From the NCBI RefSeq assembly GCF_017873965.1, contig NZ_JAGGKT010000022.1, forward strand, positions 1-61,070: DNA of 61,070 nt. The letters are read 5' to 3'. This document shows positions 51,130 through 60,127 of this stretch, piece after piece (the first letter of the stretch is position 1; every line of letters starts with the position of its first letter). This DNA is from Ammoniphilus resinae. Lineage in GTDB: Bacteria > Bacillota > Bacilli > Aneurinibacillales > RAOX-1. The position numbers were made by a program, and so were the translations under genes. The notes under the pieces are model-generated. The model did no database searches, was not told the origin of the DNA, and saw only the letters and a list, made by a program, of their open reading frames with translations.

Positions 51130-51171
51130 TTTCGCATCTCCCAAGTTTTTTATTTTATTTGGATAATACTG

Positions 51172-51861
51172 TTAACTAAGTAAGTGAACGTTTCTATCGT
51201 CCTTTTTTAATTCATAAAGTACGTCTTCCATATGAGCGATCATGAGCCGTCGAGCTTGTAGCGGATTTTTTTGTACGATCGCCTCTGCAATGAGCACATG
51301 AAAAGAAGCTGCTTTCTCATTAATTCCTTTGATTTTGACTGTTTTTCTTCGGCTATCTAAAAGCAGATCATTGAATGCATTAATCATCTCAGCCAAAATT
51401 TCATTGCGTGAGGCTTTTGAAATCAGATGATGAAATCCCAGATCTTCTTCGAAGAAATCTTGTTTTCTTTTTACCTTTTCGCTCATGATCTTAGCTGCAG
51501 CGAGAATTTCTTCTGCTTCCTCTCTCGTTGCTTTTTCTGCAGCTAACGCTGCTAGTTCTGGTTCAATAACTAAACGGGCTTCTGAAAGTTGGATTAAAGA
51601 AGCATTTTCTAAAAAATCAAATCGATCCCCTGGAGCTTGATCCTCAAAATTTTGGCTGACATAAGTCCCTCTTCCTTGTTCAACTTTAATAATTTTTTGT
51701 TGTGCTAGGATTCGTATCGCTTCTCTTACGGAAGATATACCCACACCTAATTCTTCTGCTAATTGAGGAACGGGGGGGATTTGGTCTCCAGACTTCAAGA
51801 TCCCCTCTTTCATCTTATTTCTGATGTCATCATAAACGACTTCATAGGTTAGACGTTTCAT
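51172..51861 (-). CDS. GntR (FadR subfamily) transcriptional regulator
   Basis: Predicted 229-residue repressor-like protein. The N-terminal winged helix has PPVPQLAEELGVGISSVREAIRILAQQK and VEQGRGTYVS; the FCD effector domain (about 85-220) has metal-site His residues in EEDLGFHHLISKASRN and ARRLMIAHMED. The ligand is likely the sugar acid broken down by its neighbours. It is the middle gene of their operon. Two inverted GGTATGATGTTT sites at 53095-53146 are its likely operators. The ATG follows GGAGGGGATC. Confidence 0.92.
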   Translation of the reverse strand: MKRLTYEVVYDDIRNKMKEGILKSGDQIPPVPQLAEELGVGISSVREAIRILAQQKIIKVEQGRGTYVSQNFEDQAPGDRFDFLENASLIQLSEARLVIEPELAALAAEKATREEAEEILAAAKIMSEKVKRKQDFFEEDLGFHHLISKASRNEILAEMINAFNDLLLDSRRKTVKIKGINEKAASFHVLIAEAIVQKNPLQARRLMIAHMEDVLYELKKDDRNVHLLS

Positions 51862-51901
51862 GCGTGATCCCCTCCTCTCTTTTTAAAGTTAGATGATTGA
51901 T

Positions 51902-52954
51902 CTATTGGGTTTCAAAAGGATTGTAGTTATGGTATTTATTATTGTGAATCATATCGGATATCAGATAATTGTAAACATCATCTACAATCTCAATGCCATT
52001 TTGTTCACTCTCTTTTTCTCTTAGGTCACTTCTTTGACCTGGGTAATGGACTTGATTAAATCCAGGAGCTGGCTTCATATGATTTAAATCATTCATGGTT
52101 TGCGAAATGTTCTGTTTAAAATTTTCTACATCCGTAAAGGAACTAGGATTAATGACTATATGCAGCTGTCCAAGATCTCGACCTTGGGAAAGATCGCCAT
52201 ACAGGGGAGTAACACGGTTACCAAATGGTAATCCAAGTAAGACCCCCGATAAAATGTCAACCATCATGGCCAATCCGAATCCCTTAGCCCCAGCGACCGG
52301 TAATAAGCCATGGACTTGAAATGGATCGACCGTCGGATTCCCTTCATGATCTACCGCCCATGTATCTGGAATAGGCTCGTTTTTAGAACGGGCATCGAGA
52401 ATTTTTCCCCATGCTTTGACCGTAGTAGCCATATCAAAAGTGATCATTCCACCATTTTGTGCCGGAGCTGCGAAGGCAATCGGATTCGTTCCATAATAAG
52501 GCTCCGTTCCTCCAAATGGAACAGCCATGGGGTCTGCTTGGCAAACAGAAATTCCGATCATTCCTTCCTTAGCGGCTTGTTGGACAAAGTAAGAAAGAGC
52601 ACCGCTGTGTGAGATCCTTTTCACACCAACCATAGCGATCCCAGACTCTTTTGCAATGCTAATCGCACCCTCCATTGCTTTTTTTGCTGCCACCTGCCCT
52701 GCTCCATTATCCCCATTAAATACGGCGGTACATGGTCCCGTTTTTTGCAAAGTAAACTGTGGTTTGGTATTAATTCCGCCTCTGTCAATTCTCTCACAGT
52801 AATATTCAACACGAATGGCCCCATGTGAGTGAATGCCCCTTGCATCTGCAAAGACAAGCACATCAGCAACGCAGTCAGCGTGATCTATAGGAAGACCTGC
52901 TTTGACTAGCTTTGTTTGAATTAACTCTTTTAATCTTTCTATTGATACTCTCAT
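51902..52954 (-). CDS. malate/L-lactate dehydrogenase family oxidoreductase
   Basis: Predicted 350-residue NAD(P)-dependent enzyme of the Ldh_2 family, with an unusual non-Rossmann fold: DARGIHSHGAIRVEYYC (catalytic His), YYGTNPIAFAAPA, ITFDMATTVKAWGKI and AKGFGLAMMVDILSGVL. Members reduce or oxidise 2-oxo acids such as ureidoglycolate, 2,3-diketo-L-gulonate or malate. First gene of the operon with GntR and the dehydratase, behind the operator region. The ATG follows GGGGGAGGTGG. Confidence 0.9.
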   Translation of the reverse strand: MRVSIERLKELIQTKLVKAGLPIDHADCVADVLVFADARGIHSHGAIRVEYYCERIDRGGINTKPQFTLQKTGPCTAVFNGDNGAGQVAAKKAMEGAISIAKESGIAMVGVKRISHSGALSYFVQQAAKEGMIGISVCQADPMAVPFGGTEPYYGTNPIAFAAPAQNGGMITFDMATTVKAWGKILDARSKNEPIPDTWAVDHEGNPTVDPFQVHGLLPVAGAKGFGLAMMVDILSGVLLGLPFGNRVTPLYGDLSQGRDLGQLHIVINPSSFTDVENFKQNISQTMNDLNHMKPAPGFNQVHYPGQRSDLREKESEQNGIEIVDDVYNYLISDMIHNNKYHNYNPFETQ

Positions 52955-53094
52955 ATTCCACCTCCCCCGTTCTAAAAACTAACAGTACACATATAAACAA
53001 ATACAGTCTTAATTGAATACAACTAAACATTCAAAACAACCGCATACATCCTAATATTACAAAAATTCATATGAAGATAAACTGATGGAGAAGA

Positions 53095-53146
53095 AAACAT
53101 CATACCTCTTATCACCTTCATTATATCAAACATTGGTATGATGTTT
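53095..53146 (-). promoter_or_regulatory. GntR operator pair and promoter
   Basis: AAACATCATACC (53095-53106) and GGTATGATGTTT (53135-53146) are a perfect 12-bp inverted pair. Between them, on the minus strand, lies TATAAT (53125-53120). Each half contains GGTATGAT, close to the TGGTNNNACCA type of FadR-subfamily sites. Together they flank the promoter of the operon that starts at 52954. Confidence 0.65.
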
Positions 53147-53381
53147 CAATTTAGATTTTATAAAAAATTTAGTTATTTTGGCTTATGTGAAAAACCACTG
53201 CGGATGCAGCCCAGTTTACCAAACGATCTTTCCACTTTAGTGAAATTAATATAAGATGCCGGACCATATGCAAGGGCCTGAAGGAGAAACAGTTAAATAA
53301 TAAATATAAACCCGCAAAATTTGCGGGTTTTTTTAGTATAATGATAATCATATTCTTCCCTTATTTCATATTACTGCCAAA
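53147..53381. other. intergenic region with decayed coding traces and a terminator
   Basis: No intact gene. Short plus-strand traces around 53190-53300 (for example MPDHMQGPEGETVK from 53249) precede a strong hairpin and look like the tail of a lost gene. I cannot assign it. The stretch 52955-53094 is an AT-rich leader. Confidence 0.3.
53308..53335 (+). terminator. intrinsic terminator
   Basis: CCCGCAAA pairs with TTTGCGGG, with TTTTTTT on the plus strand; weaker in the minus direction for the MFS gene. Confidence 0.75.
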
Positions 53382-54824
53382 TCAGCTCTTACTACCATAC
53401 CAATACACCCAACTAACAACAATCATGCATCCCATAATCACTGAAAACCATTCGATAGCGTGGTTTAGCCCAATCCACTGTGAAGCAAACCCTAACACAA
53501 GGATGGGGATGCTTACTCCCATATACGTAACAACATAAAAGCTAGACACAACATCTACACGAAAAGTATTGGGGGAAACTTGATTCACAAGTGCTAAACT
53601 TCCAGCATACGTTGGACCGTGACCCAAGCCGATTAGGACTGTGGTAAAAATGAGAAACCAAAGGGATTTCGTGATAATGGTCAATATCATTCCGATTAAT
53701 CCTAGAATTAATAACGTATATCCAATTGTAATCAACGTTCGAATGGGTCGCTTTTTGAGCATTAGTTGATGTATGGTAGATAACCCTAGTACGAGGGCAA
53801 TGATCCCTCCAGAAATACTTAAATTGTTTTTTCCAATTATAGTTCCTAGATACGAAGGGATAATAGACAACATTAAACTCATGATCCCCCATGCCAAAAA
53901 GGATGTGGTCGAGGACAAGTAAAAAGGTTTTTGAATGTTCTTTGGTAGATAAGGTTTGCGCAACTGAAGTGGGGTCAGAGAAGGTTGGATTTTCTCATGA
54001 ATACAAAATAATCCAATCACACTCGGAATTGCAAATAGAAAATGGATCATATAGGAAAGTTTCGTTGGATAAGGAGCATAATCCCCTAAAAACCCAGATA
54101 AAACAGGACCTAGAGCATTACCAATGGTCACCGCAATGGCTGCAACGAAAGCGGATTTTATTCTATCCTGTTTTGGTTCTAATTCCGTCATAGCGGCAAC
54201 AGCCACTCCATTAAGCACGCCAACTGATAACCCTTGAAACAATCGAGACAGTAAAATCATACCGATGCCATTGGATAGAGCAAAACCAAATGATCCCATG
54301 ATGGAAAATAGAACACCGGCAAGCAGCACTTTCTTCCTTCCTATTCGATCAGATAATTGCCCAGAAATCACAATCGTTGGGATCACGACAAGGGCATAGA
54401 CTGCAAAAACAAACGTAACCATGCCGGACGACAGGTTCCATTGTGTTCGATAAATAGCATATAGAGGCGCGGGAAGGTTCGTCCCTAGCAGGGTAATAAA
54501 CAAACTATAGGCAACCAGCCAAAACGAAGCGGTCTCACTGCTGACCAAATTCCTCAACCGATTCCAAGTAACGTTCTGTGGAATACGATGGCTTACCGCC
54601 TTGACTTGAATCACATCTATTGAAGTTTCAAGTTGATGAATGACATCTCTGAGATTCACATCGTCGAGGGTGGTGAGAATCTTCATTCGGGAAACATTGC
54701 TCCCCGTGTATTTACCAACGGTCAATTTGTCTATATTGAAGCCCCGGTGACTAAATAAATCCGCAATTCGTGCTAAAACACCGGGTTGGTTGTTTACCAA
54801 TACTGAGATGGTTTGAGTTGCCAT
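53382..54824 (-). CDS. ACT domain-MFS transporter fusion
   Basis: Predicted 480-residue protein. Residues 1-80 are an ACT domain of the acetolactate-synthase small-subunit type (ISVLVNNQPGVLARIADLF, RGFNIDKLTVGKYTGSNVSR, QLETSIDVIQVKAVSH), which in IlvN/IlvH binds valine. After a short linker, residues about 95-480 form a 12-helix MFS carrier with GQLSDRIGRKKVLL (motif A), SRLFQGLSVGVLNG and motif C-like LGPVLSGFLGDY, as in exporters. The frame is continuous and the ATG has GAAGGGGGATC. A LysR gene is divergent. I infer an amino-acid-gated exporter; the specificity is unknown. Confidence 0.88.
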   Translation of the reverse strand: MATQTISVLVNNQPGVLARIADLFSHRGFNIDKLTVGKYTGSNVSRMKILTTLDDVNLRDVIHQLETSIDVIQVKAVSHRIPQNVTWNRLRNLVSSETASFWLVAYSLFITLLGTNLPAPLYAIYRTQWNLSSGMVTFVFAVYALVVIPTIVISGQLSDRIGRKKVLLAGVLFSIMGSFGFALSNGIGMILLSRLFQGLSVGVLNGVAVAAMTELEPKQDRIKSAFVAAIAVTIGNALGPVLSGFLGDYAPYPTKLSYMIHFLFAIPSVIGLFCIHEKIQPSLTPLQLRKPYLPKNIQKPFYLSSTTSFLAWGIMSLMLSIIPSYLGTIIGKNNLSISGGIIALVLGLSTIHQLMLKKRPIRTLITIGYTLLILGLIGMILTIITKSLWFLIFTTVLIGLGHGPTYAGSLALVNQVSPNTFRVDVVSSFYVVTYMGVSIPILVLGFASQWIGLNHAIEWFSVIMGCMIVVSWVYWYGSKS

Positions 54825-54943
54825 CGAACGATCCCCCTTCTACATCCTTTCCATTTTATGATATCATCCTCATAAGTATATAAAAAATATCTGTATTGTT
54901 GGTTTGTCATATAAAATAGGTATGGGTAAACAGGGGGATTCCA

Positions 54944-55843
54944 ATGGATATTCGGCAACTTCGATACTTTTTGGCTATAGCCAAAGAGGAGCAAATTACT
55001 CGTGCAGCAAAAACACTAAACATGGAACAACCGCCGTTAAGCAGACAATTGAAGTTAATGGAACAAGAACTCGGTGTCAAATTATTCGAGCGAAATGGAA
55101 AGCAGTTAAAGCTGACACAGGCAGGGGTCATCCTACAAAAAAAAGCGGAGAGTTTGATTCATCAACTAAATGAAACGATGACAGAAATTCAAGAAATTGA
55201 TCAGGGACTACGAGGGACATTATCAATTGGCTCTGTCTTTTCTTGTGTCTCCCTCCTTCCCGAAAAAATCAAACATTTTCGAAAGAGGTATCCAGATGTA
55301 ATTTTTAAAATCCTAGAAGGTGATCACTTCACTCTCGGAGAGTATTTAGAAAATCGAAATATTGAACTTGTGATCACAAGGCTACCTTTTGAATCCAATT
55401 ATGCACCGGACAAATACGCCATCCGCCACTTACCATCCGACCCATTTGTGATAGTGGTCCCGCAAGGATGGAATAACTCGCAACATTCCATTTGCATGAG
55501 AGATATCGCATCTCTCCCCCTTTTGGCATTGAAGAGTGATAGAACAGTAAGATTACACGAAAAGATCGTAAATGAATGCAGACGTTTCGGGTTTGAACCG
55601 AACATTGTTTGTGAATGTTCAAGTGTTGCGATCATTATAGCATTAGTAGTAGCTGGTATCGGAGCTACAATTTTGCCGAAGTCTGTGATGTCTTCCTTTC
55701 CAATTTTAGAGATTAAGATGTTAGATATATTAGATGCTACTTTCCAATCTGATGTTGGTATAGTATGGCTTAAAGAACGTCATCTTTCCAAGAGTTCACA
55801 AGCCTTCATTGATACTTTTCAGGAAAATCAGTTTAAATTGTAG
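54944..55843 (+). CDS. LysR-family regulator divergent to the ACT-MFS gene
   Basis: Predicted 299-residue regulator. The N-terminal helix-turn-helix (MDIRQLRYFLAIAKEEQITR, TLNMEQPPLSRQLKLMEQEL) leads to an effector domain with GTLSIGSVFSCVSLLPEKI, FVIVVPQGWN and GIGATILPKSV. The ATG follows CAGGGGGATTCC. The 120-base gap to the ACT-MFS gene is typical of LysR-target pairs; I infer that it controls the transporter. The co-inducer is unknown. Confidence 0.92.
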   Translation: MDIRQLRYFLAIAKEEQITRAAKTLNMEQPPLSRQLKLMEQELGVKLFERNGKQLKLTQAGVILQKKAESLIHQLNETMTEIQEIDQGLRGTLSIGSVFSCVSLLPEKIKHFRKRYPDVIFKILEGDHFTLGEYLENRNIELVITRLPFESNYAPDKYAIRHLPSDPFVIVVPQGWNNSQHSICMRDIASLPLLALKSDRTVRLHEKIVNECRRFGFEPNIVCECSSVAIIIALVVAGIGATILPKSVMSSFPILEIKMLDILDATFQSDVGIVWLKERHLSKSSQAFIDTFQENQFKL

Positions 55844-55888
55844 CATATAGCCATCCTTGGAGTCTGAATTCATAAGTAAAGGCTTCCT

Positions 55889-56187
55889 TCATTCGGGTGT
55901 TTCTCGTTGATCATAGTGTACAATCGTGAAATTCTTTTCGAGTTCGTTTTGGTACTTCCTTACATAAGGTATTTCCGAACAACCTGGACCGCCATGCACA
56001 AATATGATAATTGGATTAGATCGGTCAACTCCTCTAATCATTACTGCCAATTTTGTCCTATTTATTTCTATCTGTTCCAATATACTTATGCTATTATCCC
56101 CCTTTATAGTTGGTGTCCAAGTAGGAAAAATGAATCCTATTACACTAAAAGAGAAACGATTATACAACCTTTTTTAATAAATTTCAT
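55889..56187 (-). pseudogene. alpha/beta-hydrolase remnant, frameshifted and truncated
   Basis: From an ATG at 56187 (good GGAGGAAC site) an N-terminal helix reads MKFIKKGCIIVSLLV then stops; the adjacent frame continues as VIGFIFPTWTPTIKGDNSIS, IEINRTKLAVMIRGVD and PIIIFVHGGPGCSEIPYVRK, up to FTIVHYDQRETPE, where the match ends. That is the start of a proline-iminopeptidase-like hydrolase up to just before the catalytic Ser. The catalytic part is lost. Two defects make a functional gene unlikely. Confidence 0.7.
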
Positions 56188-56207
56188 GTTCCTCCTTTTC
56201 ATGCCTT

Positions 56208-56430
56208 CTATCCAAAGATTAATTTAACACTATTTAATTCTTCTAACGCTTGAGGATTTATTTTTAATGTACAAGTTCGTTCACCAGTACCTCCGTAAAT
56301 AAAAGGGTAGTGATATAGGTTTTTATCTATAACGAAAGGTAAGTTCAGCCCAACCAATGGTACACTACCTACTTCAAATCCTGTTACTTTCGATAGTGTA
56401 ACTGTTATTAAAGATTTCTGCCCGTTATAG
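56208..56430 (-). pseudogene. YbaK/EbsC-type tRNA-deacylase fragment
   Basis: The frame encodes the C-terminal part of a YbaK-like editing protein: VTGFEVGSVPLVGLNLPF, VIDKNLYHYPFIYGGTGERT and CTLKINPQALEELN. The N-terminal 80 or so residues, with the lysine needed for catalysis, are missing. It is cut exactly at the 68-bp repeat that begins at 56431, which supplies the first codons of the open frame (LRLLN). So a rearrangement at the repeat broke the gene. Confidence 0.7.
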
Positions 56431-56498
56431 TTCAGTAACCTCAACAAAAAAGAGTGTCAATCCTTCCCGGATTTACACCCCGATGCGAAGCTAATTTT
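56431..56498 (-). repeat. 68-bp direct repeat with terminator, copy 1
   Basis: TTCAGTAACCTCAACAAAAA, then AGAGYGTCAATCCTTC and GGATTWACACCC up to GAAGCTAATTTT, recurs at 60600-60670 in the same orientation. On the minus strand it forms a terminator (GTGTAAATCC with GGATTGACAC, then TTTTTT) for the DNA alkylation repair gene, whose stop codon it touches. Confidence 0.75.
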
Positions 56499-57204
56499 AG
56501 CATCTTACATATTTACGTTTGAATCCAAGCCTCCCCCTATCGATTTCTTTTTGGATACTTTCGCAAGCGTTTAAGAAACTACTTTTTTTCTTGTCCCGTT
56601 TGATTTCTACTATACCTACTTCCTTTGCGGTTTCCATGGCCTTTTCATGTAGCGGCAAATAGGAAATCCCCACAGTGTATAGAAAATTATTCATAGCGGA
56701 TTTCGTTCGTTCTGGCGAATCACAAATCGTATTTTTCACGATTTCAAGCATATTAGAAATCTTGCTTTCTAAGAATTCATTGTCTAGGCGATTCCCTAAC
56801 AGCCAGCAGTAGCAACTCCAGCCTGCTGACATTCTCAGCTCGTCACCGCTTGCAATCCATTGATCAGCAATGTCTTGTGCAAGATCTGACTCTGATAAAG
56901 TTACTGCCACCACAAAATCGGACAGCATATAAAAATATGCACCATCCATCCATTGATTAAAATCCGCCTCCGTCATGGCTTTTGGGTCTGCAATAATGCC
57001 TGCAAAGTACATGGCATCATAGTTTCCCGTGGCATAAAGCTCATCAGCTAAACGTTGATTTATTTTTATCTTCTTTGCAATTGGTTTCATAGCACCTGTA
57101 GCCACGCCAAAAAGCGGCTCGTGCGCACCATTCGAAATGTACATTTTTTTCATTCGTTCCTTGCCGAGGGCTTTAAGCTCCTGCATCACTGTTTCTAAAT
57201 CCAT
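56497..57204 (-). CDS. DNA alkylation repair protein (AlkD-like)
   Basis: Predicted 235-residue all-helical HEAT-like repeat protein. EPLFGVATGAMKPIAKKIK, NYDAMYFAGIIADPKAMTE, WMDGAYFYMLSDFVVAVTL and MSAGWSCYCWLLGN are typical of the DNA alkylation repair family (PF08713). AlkD excises bulky or cationic alkylated bases without base flipping. Catalytic assignment is uncertain since members vary. The ATG follows GGAAGGGAGTG. The terminator is in the repeat beyond its stop. Confidence 0.88.
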   Translation of the reverse strand: MDLETVMQELKALGKERMKKMYISNGAHEPLFGVATGAMKPIAKKIKINQRLADELYATGNYDAMYFAGIIADPKAMTEADFNQWMDGAYFYMLSDFVVAVTLSESDLAQDIADQWIASGDELRMSAGWSCYCWLLGNRLDNEFLESKISNMLEIVKNTICDSPERTKSAMNNFLYTVGISYLPLHEKAMETAKEVGIVEIKRDKKKSSFLNACESIQKEIDRGRLGFKRKYVRC

Positions 57205-57260
57205 CGTTCTTCACTCCCTTCCCTAATATCAACACAGGTTATTTCGGGGTTTTATACCTT

Positions 57261-57719
57261 TTACTTCTCTAACAACTTATCTACTTTGTTTTTGTCATTG
57301 GTGTTCGTTTGAATTAGCTTTTTTAAATCCTTTTCATTTGTTATTTCACTTAAATCCTTCCCGTACCATTGTTGCAGTTGCTGTCTCGTCAAAGTATATG
57401 TTTCATTTGGATATTCAAAGGTAATCCACTCCACATTTTTAACCAATGCAAATAGATATGACGCATTATTAATCGTGCTACTTTGGATGTCACCATTTAT
57501 ATCTCCATATTGTATTTCCATTCCATATGGTTCTTTCTCGGTTTGAAGCATCACTTGTTTAAAGAAGTCAGCTTCGGGTAATTGATGTATTATATTTCCA
57601 ACGGCACTATTATCACCTGTATAAGAACCCTTATATTGAAAAATATCCTGATCTACACCGTTATTTGAACCGCAACCAGTTAAAAGAAACAATAATATTA
57701 GGTATGAAGTTAATCTCAT
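57261..57719 (-). CDS. DUF4825 lipoprotein
   Basis: Predicted 152-residue lipoprotein. Signal peptide with lipobox LLTGC (Cys 16). The mature part has DIFQYKGSYTGDNSAVGNII, HQLPEADFFKQVML and ASYLFALVKNVEWITFEY, which match DUF4825. Exposed at the membrane; function unknown, sometimes linked to penicillin-sensing or peptide-resistance loci. The ATG follows GGGGAGGAAAG. It lies 44 bases after the YtrA-type operon. Confidence 0.8.
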   Translation of the reverse strand: MRLTSYLILLFLLTGCGSNNGVDQDIFQYKGSYTGDNSAVGNIIHQLPEADFFKQVMLQTEKEPYGMEIQYGDINGDIQSSTINNASYLFALVKNVEWITFEYPNETYTLTRQQLQQWYGKDLSEITNEKDLKKLIQTNTNDKNKVDKLLEK

Positions 57720-57763
57720 GACTTTCCTCCCCTGAATTATTTATGAAAAGTTTATCTTCCCTT

Positions 57764-58429
57764 TCATCCCCCAACAGATAGAAGATCAATCTGTTCATTA
57801 GCAACCACTTCTAGATCATGAGGAATTCGCAAATAAATGACTTGATCCCCATGGGCAGAAGAATGCCCCCTCATGATCGATTCACCCGTAAATTGTCGGA
57901 TGGGAAACGGATTGGAACTAATTGCGAGATTAATTTCTTGTTGTGATGACGTGATCCTAAGTGTTTGATCGACTAACTCAAGATGATAAGGCTTCAGTTG
58001 ATCAGAGAAATCATAATCGTTGATAATCAATCCCTTCCGAAAGATAAAAGCATCCACTTTTTCATCGTTGCTCGGTTTTCTTTCTATCAACACCCGGGTA
58101 GAGTTCACTTTATTAGATTGAAGTTTCAACGTTTTTAGATGGCCCACGTCAAAATTGGTTTCTACCAATACATACTCGGCGTCCACCTGGTCGATTTGCC
58201 CCTGACTAAGTTTCTTATCCACTTCATTCCATAACCGATCTATTTCCAACTGGTCTACTTTTTTTTGATTGATGGTGTTGTCCGTCATCAAAGGAACCAG
58301 TACAGTGGCTACAACAAGTACAGCCATATAGATAGACAGAATCCAATGGGTTACTTTACGCGATGTTTTTCCAAATTTAATAAAAAATATGATGATCAAA
58401 ATTAGTAAAACTATGGCTATAAAACTCAT
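57764..58429 (-). CDS. membrane protein of the ABC operon
   Basis: Predicted 221-residue protein with two N-terminal helices (about 2-18 and 30-48) and an outside domain of about 170 residues rich in beta strands (HLKTLKLQSNKVNSTRVLIE, LRITSSQQEINLAIS). I know no family. It overlaps the permease gene (ATGA), so it is an accessory component. The ATG follows GGAGGTGAG. Confidence 0.75.
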   Translation of the reverse strand: MSFIAIVLLILIIIFFIKFGKTSRKVTHWILSIYMAVLVVATVLVPLMTDNTINQKKVDQLEIDRLWNEVDKKLSQGQIDQVDAEYVLVETNFDVGHLKTLKLQSNKVNSTRVLIERKPSNDEKVDAFIFRKGLIINDYDFSDQLKPYHLELVDQTLRITSSQQEINLAISSNPFPIRQFTGESIMRGHSSAHGDQVIYLRIPHDLEVVANEQIDLLSVGG

Positions 58430-59172
58430 CGTCTCACCTCCAGTTGATTCCAGATACTAGTCGAAGCTATGAAAAAGACTGCTACAGTAACCAGCGTTTT
58501 CATGATAAAAATCGATAGGACGGTCTCCTCCCCATAAAATTGAAAGAGATCTGTTAAAAATGAAAATCCGAGAATAAATGAACCGAAAAACAATGAACTG
58601 AAAAATAAAACGGGAATCAAAACCGAAAATAGTTTATTAAGTTGGACTAGGGTGCCAACAAAATACCCAACAGCACTGAAGAGAAAGACGTATAAAAAAG
58701 TGACAAAGATCCCTATCAAGACTTCCTTTAAGCTAGTAGTCCCACTGAATACCAAGGACTCCAAACGAAAATACATCATAAGTTTCAGTAAGTTTCCAGC
58801 TAAAAGAGCGGTTATACTCCCCAATATTGTAGCCGCTGCTAAGAAAAGAATATTGGAAAGACTGCTGCTCAGCCGATTGGATATGAATGTAAAGTCGTGA
58901 TTACGGTATGGTCTCGTTGTAATTGTAATCGCGGTTGTAAAGGCCCAGATGAAAGTAAAGGGAATGACAAGATCAGCCGAATAGTAATTCACATTAATTT
59001 GAATATCCTCAGATGACATACCACTTGTAGCGACACCGCTAAAGGATGAAAAGACAACAGCCAATAACTGAATAAAAACAAGCGAACTAAAGGAGTCAAT
59101 ATTGGCTTTTAGTTTAAAACAAAATTGCTTTTTAACGGTTTCTGCCATATTCGTATTAGTTAAAGACATCAT
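58426..59172 (-). CDS. ABC transporter permease (YtrC/D-like)
   Basis: Predicted 248-residue membrane protein with six helices (FVFLQLLAVV-like at about 30-50 to VAVFFIASTSIW at 225-240). The pattern GVATSGMSSEDIQINVNYYS and ITITTRPYRNHDF fits permeases of GntR-controlled antibiotic-export operons. It pairs with the ATPase gene, overlapping its end. ATG 59172 (MMSLTN) follows AAAGGAGGAATTG; an ATG at 59193 is upstream of that site. Confidence 0.82.
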   Translation of the reverse strand: MMSLTNTNMAETVKKQFCFKLKANIDSFSSLVFIQLLAVVFSSFSGVATSGMSSEDIQINVNYYSADLVIPFTFIWAFTTAITITTRPYRNHDFTFISNRLSSSLSNILFLAAATILGSITALLAGNLLKLMMYFRLESLVFSGTTSLKEVLIGIFVTFLYVFLFSAVGYFVGTLVQLNKLFSVLIPVLFFSSLFFGSFILGFSFLTDLFQFYGEETVLSIFIMKTLVTVAVFFIASTSIWNQLEVRR

Positions 59173-60052
59173 CAATTCCTCCTTTCGTATCATTGTTCAA
59201 ATAGACACATAGATCACTGGATCGAACTGATGATATTTCTAGACCAGCAACCTGCACTTGATTCAAGACAGATTGAGAAAGATCATTCTTTACAACCGCG
59301 TACAATGTTTTTATCCCAATTTCATTTTTATAAATAACGTCTCTTCCATTGATAAGATCAAGGACTACTGTAGCCGGTCCCTTGATGCCGATCGCCCATT
59401 CTTTCAAATCAGAGATAGGCATATGCATATGTTTTTTACCATTTTTAATAAGTAAAACATCCTCCAGTAAATCCTCCATTTCATCTAAATGGTGACTGGA
59501 AAGAATCATCGTACGTGGATAAGCAATATAATCCTTAAGTAACACGCGATAGAAGTCCTTTCTTACAGAGGCATCCATGCCTGTTGTCGGTTCGTCAAAA
59601 AGGGTCAAAGGGGCATGGGAAGCTAAACCAATAATCATATTAAATGTACTTGTTTTCCCTTTTGAAAGTCGCTTATGATAATCCTTCGGATCAAAGGAAA
59701 AATAGTCAAAAAGCCGTAGCGCGAATGAATGATCCCAATTCGGATAAAAATCCCTTGCAACCTCTAATATTTCACCAAGCGGAATCGCTTGCGGAAAAGC
59801 CATTTGATCGTCGACAAAGACAGAATTGGCTGAGACGTTCAGACTGTTGAATGGTCTTTCGGAAAACACCTTGATCTCCCCAGATGTTTCTTTCATGAAG
59901 CCGGCCAAAATTTTTAGCAATGTTGTTTTCCCAGCTCCATTTCGTCCGATTAATCCTGTTATTTTATTTTCTTCAATGGAAAAGGTCATTTGGTCCAAAG
60001 CTTTTTTTCTTCCATAGATTTTTGTTAAACCCGCACATTCGATGATCTTCAT
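59156..60052 (-). CDS. ABC transporter ATPase (YtrB-like)
   Basis: Predicted 298-residue ATPase with Walker A GRNGAGKTT, signature LSKGKTSTF (variant of LSGGQ), Walker B LTLFDEPTTGMD and His switch LSSHHLDEMEDLL. The C-terminal 90 residues are a family-specific extension. LSKGK is usual in exporters of the bacitracin/lantibiotic-type. I start at ATG 60052 (MKIIECAGLTKIYG) behind GGGGAGA; a longer frame to 60109 has no support. Second gene after the GntR regulator. Confidence 0.9.
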   Translation of the reverse strand: MKIIECAGLTKIYGRKKALDQMTFSIEENKITGLIGRNGAGKTTLLKILAGFMKETSGEIKVFSERPFNSLNVSANSVFVDDQMAFPQAIPLGEILEVARDFYPNWDHSFALRLFDYFSFDPKDYHKRLSKGKTSTFNMIIGLASHAPLTLFDEPTTGMDASVRKDFYRVLLKDYIAYPRTMILSSHHLDEMEDLLEDVLLIKNGKKHMHMPISDLKEWAIGIKGPATVVLDLINGRDVIYKNEIGIKTLYAVVKNDLSQSVLNQVQVAGLEISSVRSSDLCVYLNNDTKGGIDDVFN

Positions 60053-60127
60053 TTCTCCCCCTCCTTCTTCTGTGGGTTTGTGCACTACGTCGAGTTCGCC
60101 CTCTTTCACACACCATGTAGTTGTCCT

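Noticed and set aside
53169-53351. 60-codon minus-strand frame
   Set aside because: It crosses a strong terminator stem and has no ribosome site.
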